Positions 28,667 through 38,948 of a stretch of DNA of 64,000 bases are shown in pieces. This DNA comes from Eukaryota sp. TZLM1-RC. Lineage: Eukaryota > Metamonada: BaSk clade. The first letter of the stretch is position 1. The number at the start of each line of letters is the position of its first letter. The notes beneath the pieces were generated by a model. It had not been told where the DNA came from, ran no database searches, and worked only from the letters and a program-made list of their open reading frames with translations. The stretch is taken from contig JAUPSS010000010.1 in NCBI GenBank assembly GCA_040285825.1, positions 62,001 through 126,000 of the forward strand. Direction: 5' to 3'. The position numbers and the translations under genes were made by a program.

Positions 28667-28955
28667 TTGTTTTTTTGTGTTCATCTATATATATATATTG
28701 TTATTTTTCATCCACTTTTCGGGAAGTCATTTTTCCAAAGTCGTTCTTTTGCAACATCATTTATACACATAGTGGAAGCTAACATTTGAACCCGTATAAT
28801 TTGACGCCATGGCTGCAGTGTGTATGGGGTATTCAATCCTTACAAAGTCTTGCTTCTTCATTTGATATAGTTTTCAGTGACTAAAACTATAATTTAATGT
28901 AAGATCGATCTATTTGAACAATAATCACATATGATTTGATCACTCAATATGTCAA
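28667..28955. other. Non-coding sequence downstream of the TspO-like gene
   Basis: There is a short (TA)n run at about 28687-28699 and no convincing coding or element sequence. It probably includes the gene's 3' UTR. No AATAAA is seen close behind the stop. Confidence 0.5.
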
Positions 28956-29510
28956 ACAGTATTTTTCTGAGAGAACTCAATTTTTGGGTTCAGTACTGAA
29001 CATCAATAATATTGATGATATTCCCTTTCATACTTTTAGATCGCATAAACATGGTGGTAGTGGCCTAACTTGTTCATCCATTTTTCAAATGCTTCGTTTT
29101 TAGATGGAATCAAGAACTTCTTATTTGAACTTGCTCTACGGTTTCCTCATCAATAATTGTATTTAGCACAAAATTCTACTTCAGTTACAACGAAGTTTTT
29201 GCGTTCCTTTCTAGAAAGTTGTTCGAATGACTTCTGGAAATCATCATTTCCTGCAAAAGTTGACTTTAACTCAATAGAAACTAAAGATTTACCAAACTTT
29301 TTGAGAACAGTTCCCAAACTACAGAAGAAAATTATTAATTATCTAGAGGCAGAATCACTGAACAACCAAATTAGCATGGTCAACAACTCCGGTGATTTTT
29401 CTTTACAGTTGTTTTTGACTTCTTTGTGTAGTGTGAATTCTTTTCAAAATAGTTCATCTTGTTTGATAACCACAAGTTCAGTTTATAGTAAGTAGTTGTA
29501 TTCATAACCA
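28956..29510 (+). pseudogene. Relict H: degenerate thumb/linker of an RLE LINE
   Basis: Across frame shifts it reads R-S-H-K-H-G-G-S-G-L-T, then D-G-I-K-N-F-L-F-E-L-A-L-R-F-P, then a linker-like stretch (D-F-W-K-S-S-F-P). These line up with R-S-H…G-G-I-G-F-T, G-G-G-K-N-F-V-F-E-F…R-F-P and the linker (…I-W-x-x-C-F-P) of the other families. Identity is low, so this is an old family, older than A to G. Confidence 0.65.
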
Positions 29511-29524
29511 ATACATATTTCAAT

Positions 29525-29757
29525 ACATATATGAAAGAATTGGAAAAATTTTCAATCGTGTTTATTGGCAAAACAGGATTGTATTTTCTATTTTGAACAG
29601 AATGGTGAAATTAATTTCTGATTCACTCCATTTATGTTTTAAATTTTCTGAATCTTTGGTAGTTTACTGTTTCTATGTAGGGGAAGCAGATTTTGAGGAT
29701 GTGGAACTTTGGTTTATTTGATGATTTTTTTTCTTTATTCGATAAATAAATAATAGT
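29525..29757 (+). pseudogene. Family E-like 3' end inside relict H
   Basis: It encodes E-R-I-G-K-I-F-N-R-V-Y-W-Q-N-R-I-V-F to E-D-V-E-L and then A/T-rich sequence with AATAAA. It resembles E with about one in five residues changed, so it is an older E or a sister family. It lies between the two recognisable H pieces. Confidence 0.75.
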
Positions 29758-29975
29758 GGATTAATTGTAAACTGAATGATTCTAGGAGGTAGATCAATCA
29801 ACATGGACAACCAGTGATGATCAGCATTCATACTTTCTGAGTTTAATATGGCATTGTTCATTGAGAATTGTACTTTACACTCCATGAATAAGTCGACTGT
29901 TTTTGAATTTGACCATTTTTAAATTTAGAGACAAATTTCTTGCGAATTTGGGTATTTTTCAATCTATTTCTTTCT
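29758..29975. other. No recognised feature
   Basis: Unique AT-rich sequence; short frames here show no motif I can support. Confidence 0.4.
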
Positions 29976-30233
29976 TCAACCAAATACAAAACATTTCTCC
30001 AATTGTTCTGTTGGATTAAATTTTGGTTTCCAAAAAGATCTTCTTTGTTTCATTATTTGAAATATATTTGTCAAATGAAGATCAAAAGAATTTTGCAATA
30101 TGTGGAATTTTTCAGTTTCACACTTTTTATACAATAAGGTAAGATCGGGAAAACCAGGACCACCCTTATATTGGAGTAAATATAGATAAATCACATTGGC
30201 AATTCTAAAGACACCTAGTCGTGATTTCAACAT
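29976..30233 (-). pseudogene. Possible relict of another LINE RT C-terminal region
   Basis: An 85-residue minus-strand frame contains K-G-G-P-G-F-P-D-L-T-L-L-Y-K-K-C. This recalls the G-G-(L)-G-(x)-P-D-L…Y motif found downstream of the RT in several LINE clades. It does not match A to H. Evidence is one motif only. Confidence 0.35.
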
Positions 30234-30241
30234 TCTAATCA

Positions 30242-30640
30242 GTGGTGACCTGTTTGTTAATACAAGTTTCTCACAAATTTGGACTATTGCTCTCAGATAT
30301 TCAATTTTTGACGGTCATGCGAATCAGACTTAATATTTCTCCTCCTCAAAGCTTATCAGATATGAACTGTAAAGGTGGTGCTTTTGGTTTTATTAATCAC
30401 CATCTTTCCTGCTGTGAATTCACTCAAAAAAGATCAATTATCCACAATGCTGTTGATGATTGTATTTATGATCTCTTAAAATGTGTTCATTATCCAGTTC
30501 GTTTAGAACCTCTGTTTGATGAATTAAATTTCAGTTTGAGCTAAAAACGAGGTGATATTCAATGTGATTGATATGATAGAACTGAAATAATTATCGATTA
30601 TACTACCGTTTCTCCATGGAAAAGAAGCTTTAGTTAAAAT
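30242..30640 (+). pseudogene. Relict H: degenerate zinc motif and RLE
   Basis: It reads F-G-L-L-L-S-D…M-R-I-R-L-N, a C-K-G-G…H-L-S-C-C zinc-like stretch, I-I-H-N-A-V-D-D, and after a stop at 30541-30543 R-G-D-I…I-I-I-D-Y, aligning with the RLE core R-G-D-X13-D. It continues the H relict started at 28956. It is heavily decayed. Confidence 0.65.
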
Positions 30641-30895
30641 TGTTGTTTAGTTTTCAAATGTGTCTGTTTCCGGAATAAAATAATCACATATGTCATAGAA
30701 GTCTAAGATGTTGCGTTGTGGGATAAAGTCCATCAAATATATAAATATCTTTTTCACCCAATAATTAAAAAGTGCTCAAACCTACCAAACAAGAATTCAT
30801 CAGACATAAGGAGTTATTTCGGAAAAAACAATTGCAAGAAATTAATTTTTCAAAAAATAGGCACAATTTTTTCACTGATATTTTTTTTAAAACTG
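30641..30895. other. Unrecognised, possibly end of relict H
   Basis: Short frames without clear motifs. By position it could be the H C-terminus, but I see no usable similarity. Confidence 0.35.
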
Positions 30896-32146
30896 GAATA
30901 TTTATTGAGATAAAAATAACCATCTAGAATTCAATATCCTCCAAACAAGCGTCACTATTACTGAACCTACTCACAGCACTACGTTCATATTCTACACCGA
31001 TAGCTAAAAGTGCCTTTGAAATCATTGTAGGAATAGACTTGAAAATGCAAAAAACAATTCTATTTAACCAGAAAGTGGAGTTCATTGTTTTACCAGACCT
31101 ATTCAGTAACACTTTTTTAAAATTTTCCAAAAAGTGCAACCCTGAAGGTCCAATATTGCCAAAAAGAGAAATTGCAAACGGCACAAACTGATATTTCACA
31201 TGTTCCACTCTACCTAACTGTGCCAAAGGTTCTTCATATTTTTTTATCTTCTTTTTTTCGGTGTTAGATAACGGCGAATCAGCGGAATACACTAAACGAG
31301 CAGCAGAATTTTTGCAAACATCAACTGAGACAACATCTACAACATTGAGAACACCATCGATCCCTGGAGCTACTAAATCTGTCCTTCTTTTACCAAAGGA
31401 ATCATCAGTTTGATCTGAAGACAGCTTACGTACTAATGGCTCAATAAATGCCTCTATATTGAAACTTTTGCACATAGCATATAATTGATCACGAACTGAG
31501 TCATGAACAATTGAGCGATAAGTTATGAAATACTTACAGTTTAAAATATGGGAAAGCGTAACAACACTCTTGCAGCGACAAATTAAATCATTTGGTAAAG
31601 AACAAGGCCATAGAAAACATCTCAATCTCATTGCAGTGGTCCATTGGTGATCATTGAGTAGAAGGCCATAAATGTTGGGAATTTGGGAGATTAGGCAACT
31701 TGAGCAACTGTCTTCAAGATCAATCAAAAAGTTTGCAAAAACGGGATTTTTTTCTTTAGCCAAGCTAAGACGTACAATATAATCCAAGTTTTCTAAAACT
31801 TTTAAAAATTTTTTTCTGCAATTTTGCAAAAGTCAGTGGTAGGGAGGGCAAGCTTCTTGGAGGAAGTTCCACAATATCATAGGGGAAACATTTAGACCAA
31901 ATATTGGGTGAAAGAGTTTCAATTTCTTGTTGCAAAGAAATAAGATAAGAGCTGCCACAATTTTCAATGAGATCAATTTTTTCTGGAAAACGATTCACAA
32001 ATTCATAAATAAAATTTTTACAACCTCCAATAAAGGCAGCTTTACAAAGGTAGCTTGATTTATGAAAATCAACACCACCAAAATTTGTACCACAAAAAGT
32101 GTGGTTTCGTAACTGAGATGCATCAATTTCCAATAATTTTGCTAAA
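30896..32146 (-). pseudogene. Family F copy, thumb to 3' end
   Basis: On the minus strand: thumb (F-G-G-V-D-F-H-K-S-S), G-G-C-K (Cys for Gly in the G-G-G-K motif), linker, a frame break with an imperfect repeat near 31800-31850, zinc motif C-R-C…H-I-L-N-C, RLE R-R-T-D-X13-D, C-terminus C-L-E-D-I-E-F-stop at 30924 and 3' UTR. F is related to B in the C-terminal half but clearly separate. Confidence 0.85.
30924..31829 (-). CDS. Family F zinc motif and endonuclease open frame (301 aa)
   Basis: The frame holds R-L-S-L-A-K-E-K-N-P, C-X-C-X7-H-X3-C, and R-R-T-D-X13-D with the usual V-D-V-C-K-N after it. It has all predicted metal and catalytic residues. It has no RT in cis because of the break at about 31800. 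Confidence 0.65.
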   Translation of the reverse strand: MQNCRKKFLKVLENLDYIVRLSLAKEKNPVFANFLIDLEDSCSSCLISQIPNIYGLLLNDHQWTTAMRLRCFLWPCSLPNDLICRCKSVVTLSHILNCKYFITYRSIVHDSVRDQLYAMCKSFNIEAFIEPLVRKLSSDQTDDSFGKRRTDLVAPGIDGVLNVVDVVSVDVCKNSAARLVYSADSPLSNTEKKKIKKYEEPLAQLGRVEHVKYQFVPFAISLFGNIGPSGLHFLENFKKVLLNRSGKTMNSTFWLNRIVFCIFKSIPTMISKALLAIGVEYERSAVSRFSNSDACLEDIEF

Positions 32147-32340
32147 AAATTGAAATTTATTTTCAACGCTAACAAAACATTATAAAAAACTAGAACTCAA
32201 TATCCTCAATAAACGCATCAACATCATCAAATCTTTTAAGCGCGCGATTTTCATACACTATTCCTAATTGTAACAGTGCTTTGGTCAACATTTCTGGAAT
32301 TGCTTTAAGAATACTAAAAACAATTCTATTGTGCCAGAAA
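32147..32340 (-). pseudogene. Family B 3' end
   Basis: The last about 45 codons of B and 3' UTR on the minus strand, joined to family F at its tail and to S at its 5' end (A-G-A-A-A then a T-run). Confidence 0.85.
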
Positions 32341-32517
32341 TTTTTTTTTCTTCCCCCCAGCATCGAACTTCCATCCTCTCCATCATGATTGTTGAAAACC
32401 TCCCTTTTCATGGTCCAGGCCCTCCTATTGTTTTCTTAACCATTATTGAATACTGCTCTACGTTGTATCCCTCTTCTTTTTTGACTCTACTGAATGTTTT
32501 TCCACTGATAACATCAT
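32341..32517 (+). mobile_element. S repeat, 5' fragment
   Basis: It starts with the oligopyrimidine TTTTTTTTTCTTCCCCCC and matches the first about 175 bp of S, then stops at about 32517 where family E begins. This copy keeps the 5' end and lost the 3' end. Confidence 0.85.
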
Positions 32518-32767
32518 TGAAAATTCTTCCAACGAACATCTCATTAACTCGGATGTAAATAATCCTCTTCTTGCAGGCGAAAAATATAAAATTGCTAAAT
32601 ATGCGAAACCCATTTCCTCGGTTAATGAAAATTCTCATGCCCAATATAATTTATGTCCATTTGTTTTTTCTTTGCTTGGATCTCTAGGTAAGGCTGCTAT
32701 GGCTTTCCTTGAGGATTTTGTTGTTGTTGTAAAGGAAAGAACTGGAAGAATTTTCAATCGTGTTTAC
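32518..32767 (+). pseudogene. Family E RLE fragment
   Basis: It carries N-E-H-L-I-N-S-D-V-N-N-P to F-N-R-V-Y, without the RLE Asp pair or the 3' end, cut by a family A 3' end on the minus strand. Confidence 0.85.
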
Positions 32768-32988
32768 TTTTTTAATTTAATTTTAATTTATTTTCAAAAC
32801 CACAGTCTAAAAGTCAATATCTTCAAAACAAGCTTCCACACAATCAAACCTTACAGCAGCAATGTTTTCATAATGTACACTGACAGACATTAAAGCTTTC
32901 GAAATCATTTTAGGAATTGATTTGAAAATAGTAAAAACAATACGATTTAGCCACAAGCGACGATCAAAACGCTTATTCATTCTTTTTT
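32768..32988 (-). pseudogene. Family A 3' end
   Basis: The last about 60 codons and 3' UTR of A. At 32989 the 3' end of family D abuts it. Confidence 0.85.
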
Positions 32989-33300
32989 TTTAATAATTTT
33001 AATTTTATTCTAAACCTATAAATCAACATCTAAAAAATCCATCTCTCCCAAAACAAAAACACTAGATGCAACTCTCTCATAGTGAGATCCAAGAGAAAGC
33101 AAAGCATCGGAAACCATCTTCAACATCCCCTTAAAAATAGAAAACACAATTCTATTTTGCCAAAACAATCTGTTGAAATTTCTGCTAGTTCTTCTCTTTA
33201 CAATCATTTCAAAATCATCCAAAAAACGTAAAGCAGTTGGTGCAAGTGAACCAAAAAGGGAAAATACAAATGGATACAAATTGTATTTTGCATGCTGTAA
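32989..33300 (-). pseudogene. Family D C-terminus and 3' end
   Basis: On the minus strand from Q-H-A-K-Y-N-L-Y-P-F to D-V-D-L-stop (33016) and the 3' UTR. It is fused in frame to family A at about 33300. Confidence 0.88.
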
Positions 33301-33918
33301 AAGTAGGCCATAAATCTGGGGAATTTGATTTATCAAAACTGCAGATGAACTGTCCTTCAAATCAATCAAAAAATTTGCAAAAGCAGGATTTTCTTTCTTA
33401 GCCGTGCTAAGTCGAACAATGAAATCCTTGCTTTCAAATTTTTTCAAGAGATGTCGTTGGAGCTTTTTCAACGTAAATTTTAAAGAATACAAACTTCTGT
33501 CTGGAATTTCTTGAATGGATATGGGGAAACATGATTGCCATAAGTCGGGAGATAAACTGGATATTTCTTCTCTTAAGTTATCGAGGAATAGGCTATTTGT
33601 AGTTTCAAGAAGATTTTCGGCAAAAGAATATCTTCTAGAGAATTCAAATACAAAATTTTTTCCACCACCAATAAATGCAGCTTTGGTCAAATATTTTGAT
33701 GAATTGAATCCAACACCGCCAAGTTGAACATCAGAAAAAATATGATTTTTCAAAATTGATGGATCAACAGACATTAAATAAGCCAAAAATTCAGTACGTA
33801 TTTTGTTAAATTGTCTACAAAAATTGTAAGTTAGGGATGGAGGTAATGATCTCAGTAAATGAGTAATTTTTCCAGCATAACAAATTTTCAAAAGAAAAAA
33901 CTTAAGATGTTTTTCCAA
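33016..33918 (-). CDS. In-frame A/D chimeric open frame (300 aa)
   Basis: About 206 residues of the A thumb and linker pass without a break into the D C-terminus (…I-Y-G-L-L then L-Q-H-A-K-Y-N). The zinc motif and RLE core of both families are missing, so a catalytic role is unlikely. The join keeps frame through to a native D stop. Confidence 0.65.
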   Translation of the reverse strand: MEKHLKFFLLKICYAGKITHLLRSLPPSLTYNFCRQFNKIRTEFLAYLMSVDPSILKNHIFSDVQLGGVGFNSSKYLTKAAFIGGGKNFVFEFSRRYSFAENLLETTNSLFLDNLREEISSLSPDLWQSCFPISIQEIPDRSLYSLKFTLKKLQRHLLKKFESKDFIVRLSTAKKENPAFANFLIDLKDSSSAVLINQIPQIYGLLLQHAKYNLYPFVFSLFGSLAPTALRFLDDFEMIVKRRTSRNFNRLFWQNRIVFSIFKGMLKMVSDALLSLGSHYERVASSVFVLGEMDFLDVDL

Positions 33919-34092
33919 TTCAAGGGTCTTTATGACTTCTAGCTCTTTTTTAATTGAATTTAAATAGTTTTCAAGGCTATCAAGTGTCTTTTCGGCGGAA
34001 CCTAAATAGCAACCAAGAAAGCAGAAACTAGTTCAAGTATAATCAATATATGGAACTTCGAGGGAATTAATTATTAACTTAACATTTTTCCT
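33301..34092 (-). pseudogene. Family A thumb/linker segment
   Basis: It continues the A copy upstream of the chimera. A TGA near 34035 replaces Ser. It is interrupted at 34093 by a short A 3' end and resumes at 34255. Confidence 0.85.
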
Positions 34093-34254
34093 TTTTTTTA
34101 TTTAATTTTAATTTATTATTAAACTACAGTCTAAAAGTCAATATCTTCAAAACAAGCTTCCACACCATCAAACCTCACAACAGCAATTTCTTCGTAATGT
34201 GCACTGACAGACATCAAAGCTTTCGAAATCATTTTAGGAATTGATTTGAAAATA
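34093..34254 (-). mobile_element. Family A 3'-end insertion in family A, with 12 bp TSD
   Basis: About 35 codons, stop and 3' UTR of A. AACATTTTTCCT occurs at 34081-34092 and 34255-34266, and a third time at 34268-34279, so the right flank was also tandemly repeated. Confidence 0.85.
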
Positions 34255-35121
34255 AACATTTTTCCTAAACATTTTTCCTAGAAATACAAAAACATTTTTG
34301 AACATTCAACTCAAGACCTATGTATTGGTATAATGTAGCAGCTTCATTAGCAACCCTATCAATTGTACTTTCTGGACCAATACAAGAAATGTCATCCATG
34401 TAGGCTACCACTTGAAGGTCAGAATTTTCTTCTTTTAATTTTTTCAAGATTGGGTGAATTGCAAGACAAAAAAAGAAAGGACCTAAAGGGTCTCCTTGTT
34501 TAACTCCTGATAAAGAATCAAGATTAAAGGAATTAAAAATTAAATCAGATGAATTACCATAAAACCTATAAAAAAAGGTTTCGAGTTCAGGAAAATTTGA
34601 TTTGATTTCTTTCCAAATTGAATCTCTTTTCACTGAATTGAAAGCACTTTTGAAATCAAGATTAAAAATGCAACTATTTTCGTGACAATTGAAAAATAGA
34701 TCAGATGTCAAAGCCGCAACTGAAGCTCCATCTATGGTTTTGATTCCATACTGGAATGGAGAAAAGTATTCTTTAGCTTTTGTTGAAACTCGGTTAAAAA
34801 TTACTGAAGACATCAGGCGATAAATGGCTTCACCAATAGCAATTGGGCGAACTTTTCCATTAGGTTTAGTTAAAGCCACTAACCGTGATGCACTTAATTC
34901 TTTGGGTGGAACAATTTTCATTGTCAAAACATTTTGAAAAAAGGAACATAAATCTTTAATAATAAAGGAATTTTGGCGGCACACGGATTTCAACATATCA
35001 AAAGTTATTCCAGATGGACCTGGAGCTTTTCCAGATGGAAGACGAAAAATGGCCGTTTCAACTTCTTTTTCAGAAAGTGGATTTTGTTTCCAAAATTGTG
35101 AAGCAGGTGGTTTATCCAAAT
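34255..35121 (-). pseudogene. Family A RT segment, host of the 34093 insertion
   Basis: It holds the A RT from L-D-K-P-P-A-S-Q-F-W to just after Y-M-D-D. It is cut at 35121 by the tail of another A 3' end. Confidence 0.85.
34265..35119 (-). CDS. Family A reverse transcriptase open frame (284 aa)
   Basis: Fingers and palm are uninterrupted: K-A-P-G-P-S-G near residue 32, motif A F-N-L-D-F-K-S-A-F (Ser for the usual Asn) near 157, G-V-K-Q-G-D-P-L-G-P near 207 and A-Y-M-D-D-I near 246. The thumb is separated by the insertion at 34093. It has no N-terminal zinc domains. Confidence 0.7.
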   Translation of the reverse strand: MDKPPASQFWKQNPLSEKEVETAIFRLPSGKAPGPSGITFDMLKSVCRQNSFIIKDLCSFFQNVLTMKIVPPKELSASRLVALTKPNGKVRPIAIGEAIYRLMSSVIFNRVSTKAKEYFSPFQYGIKTIDGASVAALTSDLFFNCHENSCIFNLDFKSAFNSVKRDSIWKEIKSNFPELETFFYRFYGNSSDLIFNSFNLDSLSGVKQGDPLGPFFFCLAIHPILKKLKEENSDLQVVAYMDDISCIGPESTIDRVANEAATLYQYIGLELNVQKCFCISRKNV

Positions 35122-35811
35122 TATTTTTTTTAAGCTAATTTTAATTTATTATTAAACTACAGTCTAAAAGTCAATATCTTCAAAACAAGCTTCCACACCA
35201 TCAAACCTCACAACAGCAATTTCTTCGTAATGTGCACTGACAGACATCAAAGCTTTCGAAATCATTTTAGGAATTGATTTGAAAATAGTAAAAACAATAC
35301 GATTTAGCCACAAGCGACGATCAAAACGCTTATTCATTCTTCTTTTCACAATATTTTCAAAATCATCAATAAAATTCATAGCAGTTTTTCCAAGACGACC
35401 ATACAACGATATAGCAAATGGGCAAATTTGGTAATCTACATGGCGAACATGTTTCAATTCTTTTAAAGGATTTGCATATTTTTTCCGTTTGTACAATTCG
35501 GAGTCATCAAGGGGGGATACTTCGGATTGAGCATTTTTCAAGGCATTTTTCTTGCAAACATCCACTGTTACGACATCAACAACATTCATGACATCATCAA
35601 ACGAGGGCACAACAACATCAGCACGTCGTTTTCCATATTCTGAATCTCTTACGCTTTCATTTATATCAAGAGACCTCAACAAAGGTTCTACAAAAGATTC
35701 AATATGATAGGAATTACACATTGCATGGATTTGATCTCTAACTGCATCATGCAACGTAGAACGATAGGAAATAAATCTATTGCAATTAAATAAATGTGAT
35801 AATGTCAAACT
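35122..35811 (-). pseudogene. Family A RLE and 3' end, interrupted by D
   Basis: On the minus strand: zinc motif end, R-R-A-D-X13-D, C-terminus and 3' UTR, with an open frame at 35164-35811. At 35811 a family D element was inserted; the A sequence continues at 40272, with TCAAACT on both sides (35805-35811 and 40272-40278). Confidence 0.88.
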
Positions 35812-36825
35812 TTTTTTTTTACAAAATTTTAATTTTATTCTAAACCTATAAATCAACATCTAAAAAATCCATCTCTCCCAAAACAAAAACACTAGATGCA
35901 ACTCTCTCATAGTGAGATCCAAGAGAAAGCAAAGCATCAGAAACCATCTTCAACATCCCCTTAAAAATAGAAAACACAATTCTATTTTGCCAAAACAATC
36001 TGTTGAAATTTCTGCCAGTTCTTCTCTTTACAATCATTTCAAAATCATCAAAAAAACGTAAAGCAGTTGGTGCAAGTGAACCAAAAAGAAAAAATACAAA
36101 TGAATACAAAATGTATTTTGCATGCTGTAGACTGGCCAATTTGGACAAAGGTTCATTGTATTTTTTGAATTTAAAATTTTCAGCATTTGAAAGGGGATTA
36201 TGAATTTCAGAATTAACAAGCCTTTCATTTGAGGCATTACAAGGATCAACAGACATTACATCCAATAAAATGAAGCTTCCATCTAATCCAGGTAATATGA
36301 CATCACCTCTATTATTCTTATGAAAATCATTTTCAGCATCAAACAAATTTGACAACAGAGGTTCCAAGAAGGATTCAATTCTATGAGATTTACACATACA
36401 ATATAACTGGTCTCTTACAGCATCATGAACCTTGCTTCTAAAAGTAATAAAATGTTTACAATTTAACAAATGAGTAGTTGTAATTTCTCGAGAACATTTA
36501 CAAATTAAATTATGAGGTAAATTATCAGGCCAGATAAAGGAACGAAATCTCATATTCAGAGTCCAAGCAGAATCGGATAAGAGAGTACCATAAACTTGTG
36601 GAATTGTTGTTACTAAGGCAGAAGAAGTACTGTCACACATATCTTGTAAAAGATTTGCAAAAGCGGGATTCTTTTTCTTGGCCAAGCCAAGTCTAACATC
36701 AAAATCCAAGCTTTCAAAAATCTTTGACAATTTTTGTTGAAGCTTTTTACAGCAAAACTGTAAATTAAATAGAGATCGGTTTGGAATTTCTTGAATTGAT
36801 TGAGGAAAACATTTGGTCCAAATTT
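35812..36825 (-). mobile_element. Family D element, part 1: linker to 3' end
   Basis: On the minus strand: R-L-G-L-A-K-K-K-N-P, zinc C-K-C-S-R-E…H-L-L-N-C, R-G-D-X13-D, W-Q-N-R-I-V-F and D-V-D-L-stop, then the 3' UTR with A-rich tail. It is the 3' part of a D copy spanning 35812-40271, interrupted by an A element and a second D element. Its frame (35846-36730 and upstream) is open. Confidence 0.92.
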
Positions 36826-37679
36826 ATTTTTTGATTGATTTGAAGGACAGTTCATCTGCAGTTTTGATAAATCAAATTCCCCAGATTTATGGTCTATTTT
36901 TGAATGACGACCAATGGACCACTGCTATGAGAATGCGTTGTTATTTATGGCCTTGTAATTTGCCCAATGATTTGTTTTGTAAATGTGGAGCTGGTTTGAC
37001 ATTATCACATTTATTTAATTGTAATAGATATATTTCCTATCGTTCAACGTTGCATGATGCAGTCAGAGATCAAATCCATGCAATGTGTAATTCCTATCAT
37101 ATTGAATCTTTTGTAGAACCTTTGTTAAGGTCTCTTGATATAAATGAAAGCGTAAGAGATTCAGAATATGGAAAACGACGTGCTGATGTTGTTGTGCCCT
37201 CGTTTGATGATGTCATGAATGTTGTTGATGTCGTAACAGTGGATGTTTGCAAGAAAAATGCCATGAAAAATGCTCAATCCGAAGTATCCCCCCTTGATGA
37301 CTCCGAATTGTACAAACGGAAAAAGTATGCAAATCCTTTAAAAGAATTGAAACATGTTCGCCATGTAGATTACCAAATTTGCCCATTTGCTATATCGTTG
37401 TATGGTCGTCTTGGAAAGACTGCTTTGAATTTTATTGATGATTTTGAAAATCTTGTGAAAAAAAGAATGAATAAGCGTTTTGATCGTCGCTTGTGGCTAA
37501 ATCGTATTGTTTTTACTATTTTCAAATCAATTCCTAAAATGATTTCGAAAGCTTTAATGTCTGTCAGTGCACATTATGAATACATTGCTGCTGTAAGGTT
37601 TGATGGTGTGGAGGCTTGTTTTGAAGATATTGACTTTTAGACTGTGGTTTTGAAAATAAATTAAAATTAAATTAAAAAA
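36826..37679 (+). mobile_element. Family A 5'-truncated insertion in D, open RLE frame
   Basis: It carries A from F-L-I-D-L-K-D to F-E-D-I-D-F-stop (37638-37640) and the 3' UTR with A-tail. The about 270-residue frame is uninterrupted, with zinc motif and R-R-A-D-X13-D intact. The TSD is at least AAATTT (36820-36825 and 37680-37685); its full length is blurred by the A-tail. The open frame suggests a recent insertion. Confidence 0.88.
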
Positions 37680-38064
37680 AAATTTGTGGCGGCAATTTTT
37701 CAAGTTCACAAGATAACTCATACAAATAAGGACTGCAATTGGCAACTAACAGATGAGAATCATCAGGAAATCTACGAGAAAATTCATAAATAAAATTTTT
37801 GCCACCACCCAAGAATGCTGATTGACACAAAATTGAAGATTTAGTAAATCCAATACCACCCAAATTTGCTGAAGAAAATAAATGGCTTTTCAACATTCCT
37901 GGTTCTACATCCAATAAATCAGCAAAAAATTCTGTTCTCAATGAATTAAAAGAACGACAAAAATCTAATGCTATGGAAGGAGCACAAGATCTCAAAATGT
38001 GGGTTATTCTCCCAGTGTAGCAAATTTTAAGCATGAAAAATTTAATATGTTTTTCTATATCTAA
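37680..38064 (-). mobile_element. Family D element, part 2: thumb
   Basis: It carries D-I-E-K-H-I-K-F-F to L-P-P-Q-I-W and continues the D copy from part 1. It is interrupted at 38064 by another D. Confidence 0.9.
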
Positions 38065-38948
38065 TTTTTTTTTAGAACATTTAATTTTATTCAAAACCTA
38101 TAAATCAACATCTAAAAAATCCATCTCTCCCAAAACAAAAACACTAGATGCAACTCTCTCATAGTGAGAACCAAGAGACAGCAAAGCATCAGAAACCATC
38201 TTCAACATCCCCTTAAAAATAGAAAACACGATTCTATTTTGCCAAAACAATCTGTTGAAATTTCTGCCAGTTCTTCTCTTTACAATCATTTCAAAATCAT
38301 CCAAAAAACGTAAAGCAGTTGGTGCAAGTGAACCAAAAAGGGAAAATACAAATGGATACAAATTGTATTTTGCATGCTGTAGACTGGCCAATTTAGACAA
38401 AGGTTCATTGTATTTTTTGAATTTAAAATTTTCAGCATTTGAAAGGGGATCATGAATTTCAGAATTAACTAGCCTTTCATTTGAGGCATTACAAGGATCA
38501 ACAGACATTACATCCAATAAAATGAAGCTTCCATCTAATCCAGGTAATATGACATCACCTCTATTATTCTTATGAAAATCATCTTCAGAATCAAACAGAT
38601 TTGACAACAGAGGTTCCAAGAAGGATTCAATTCTATGAGATTTACACATACAATATAACTGGTCTCTTACAGCATCATGAACCTTGCTTCTAAAAGTAAT
38701 AAAATGTTTACAATTTAACAAATGAGTAGTTGTAATTTCTCGAGAACATTTACAAATTAAATTATGAGGTAAATTATCAGGCCAGATAAAGGAACGAAAT
38801 CTCATATTCAGAATCCAAGCAGAATCGGAAAAGAGAGTACCATAAACTTGTGGAATTGTTGTTACTAAGGCAGAAGAAGTACTGTCACACATATCTTGTA
38901 AAAGATTTGCAAAAGCGGGATTCTTTTTCTTGGCCAAGCCAAGTCTAA
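38065..38948 (-). mobile_element. Family D 5'-truncated insertion in family D, with 12 bp TSD
   Basis: It is the D linker-zinc-RLE-3' end, with an open frame of 279 residues (38098-38937). TTCTATATCTAA is repeated at 38053-38064 and 38949-38960. One D copy inserted in the same orientation into another D copy. Confidence 0.93.

Noticed and set aside
28687-28699. The (TA)n run as a regulatory element or origin
   Set aside because: A short simple repeat in AT-rich sequence with nothing else around it.
36003-36203. Repeated 66-codon frames opposite the family D C-terminus (also 38255, 41490, 53099)
   Set aside because: Antisense shadows of D coding sequence, no start context and no independent motif.
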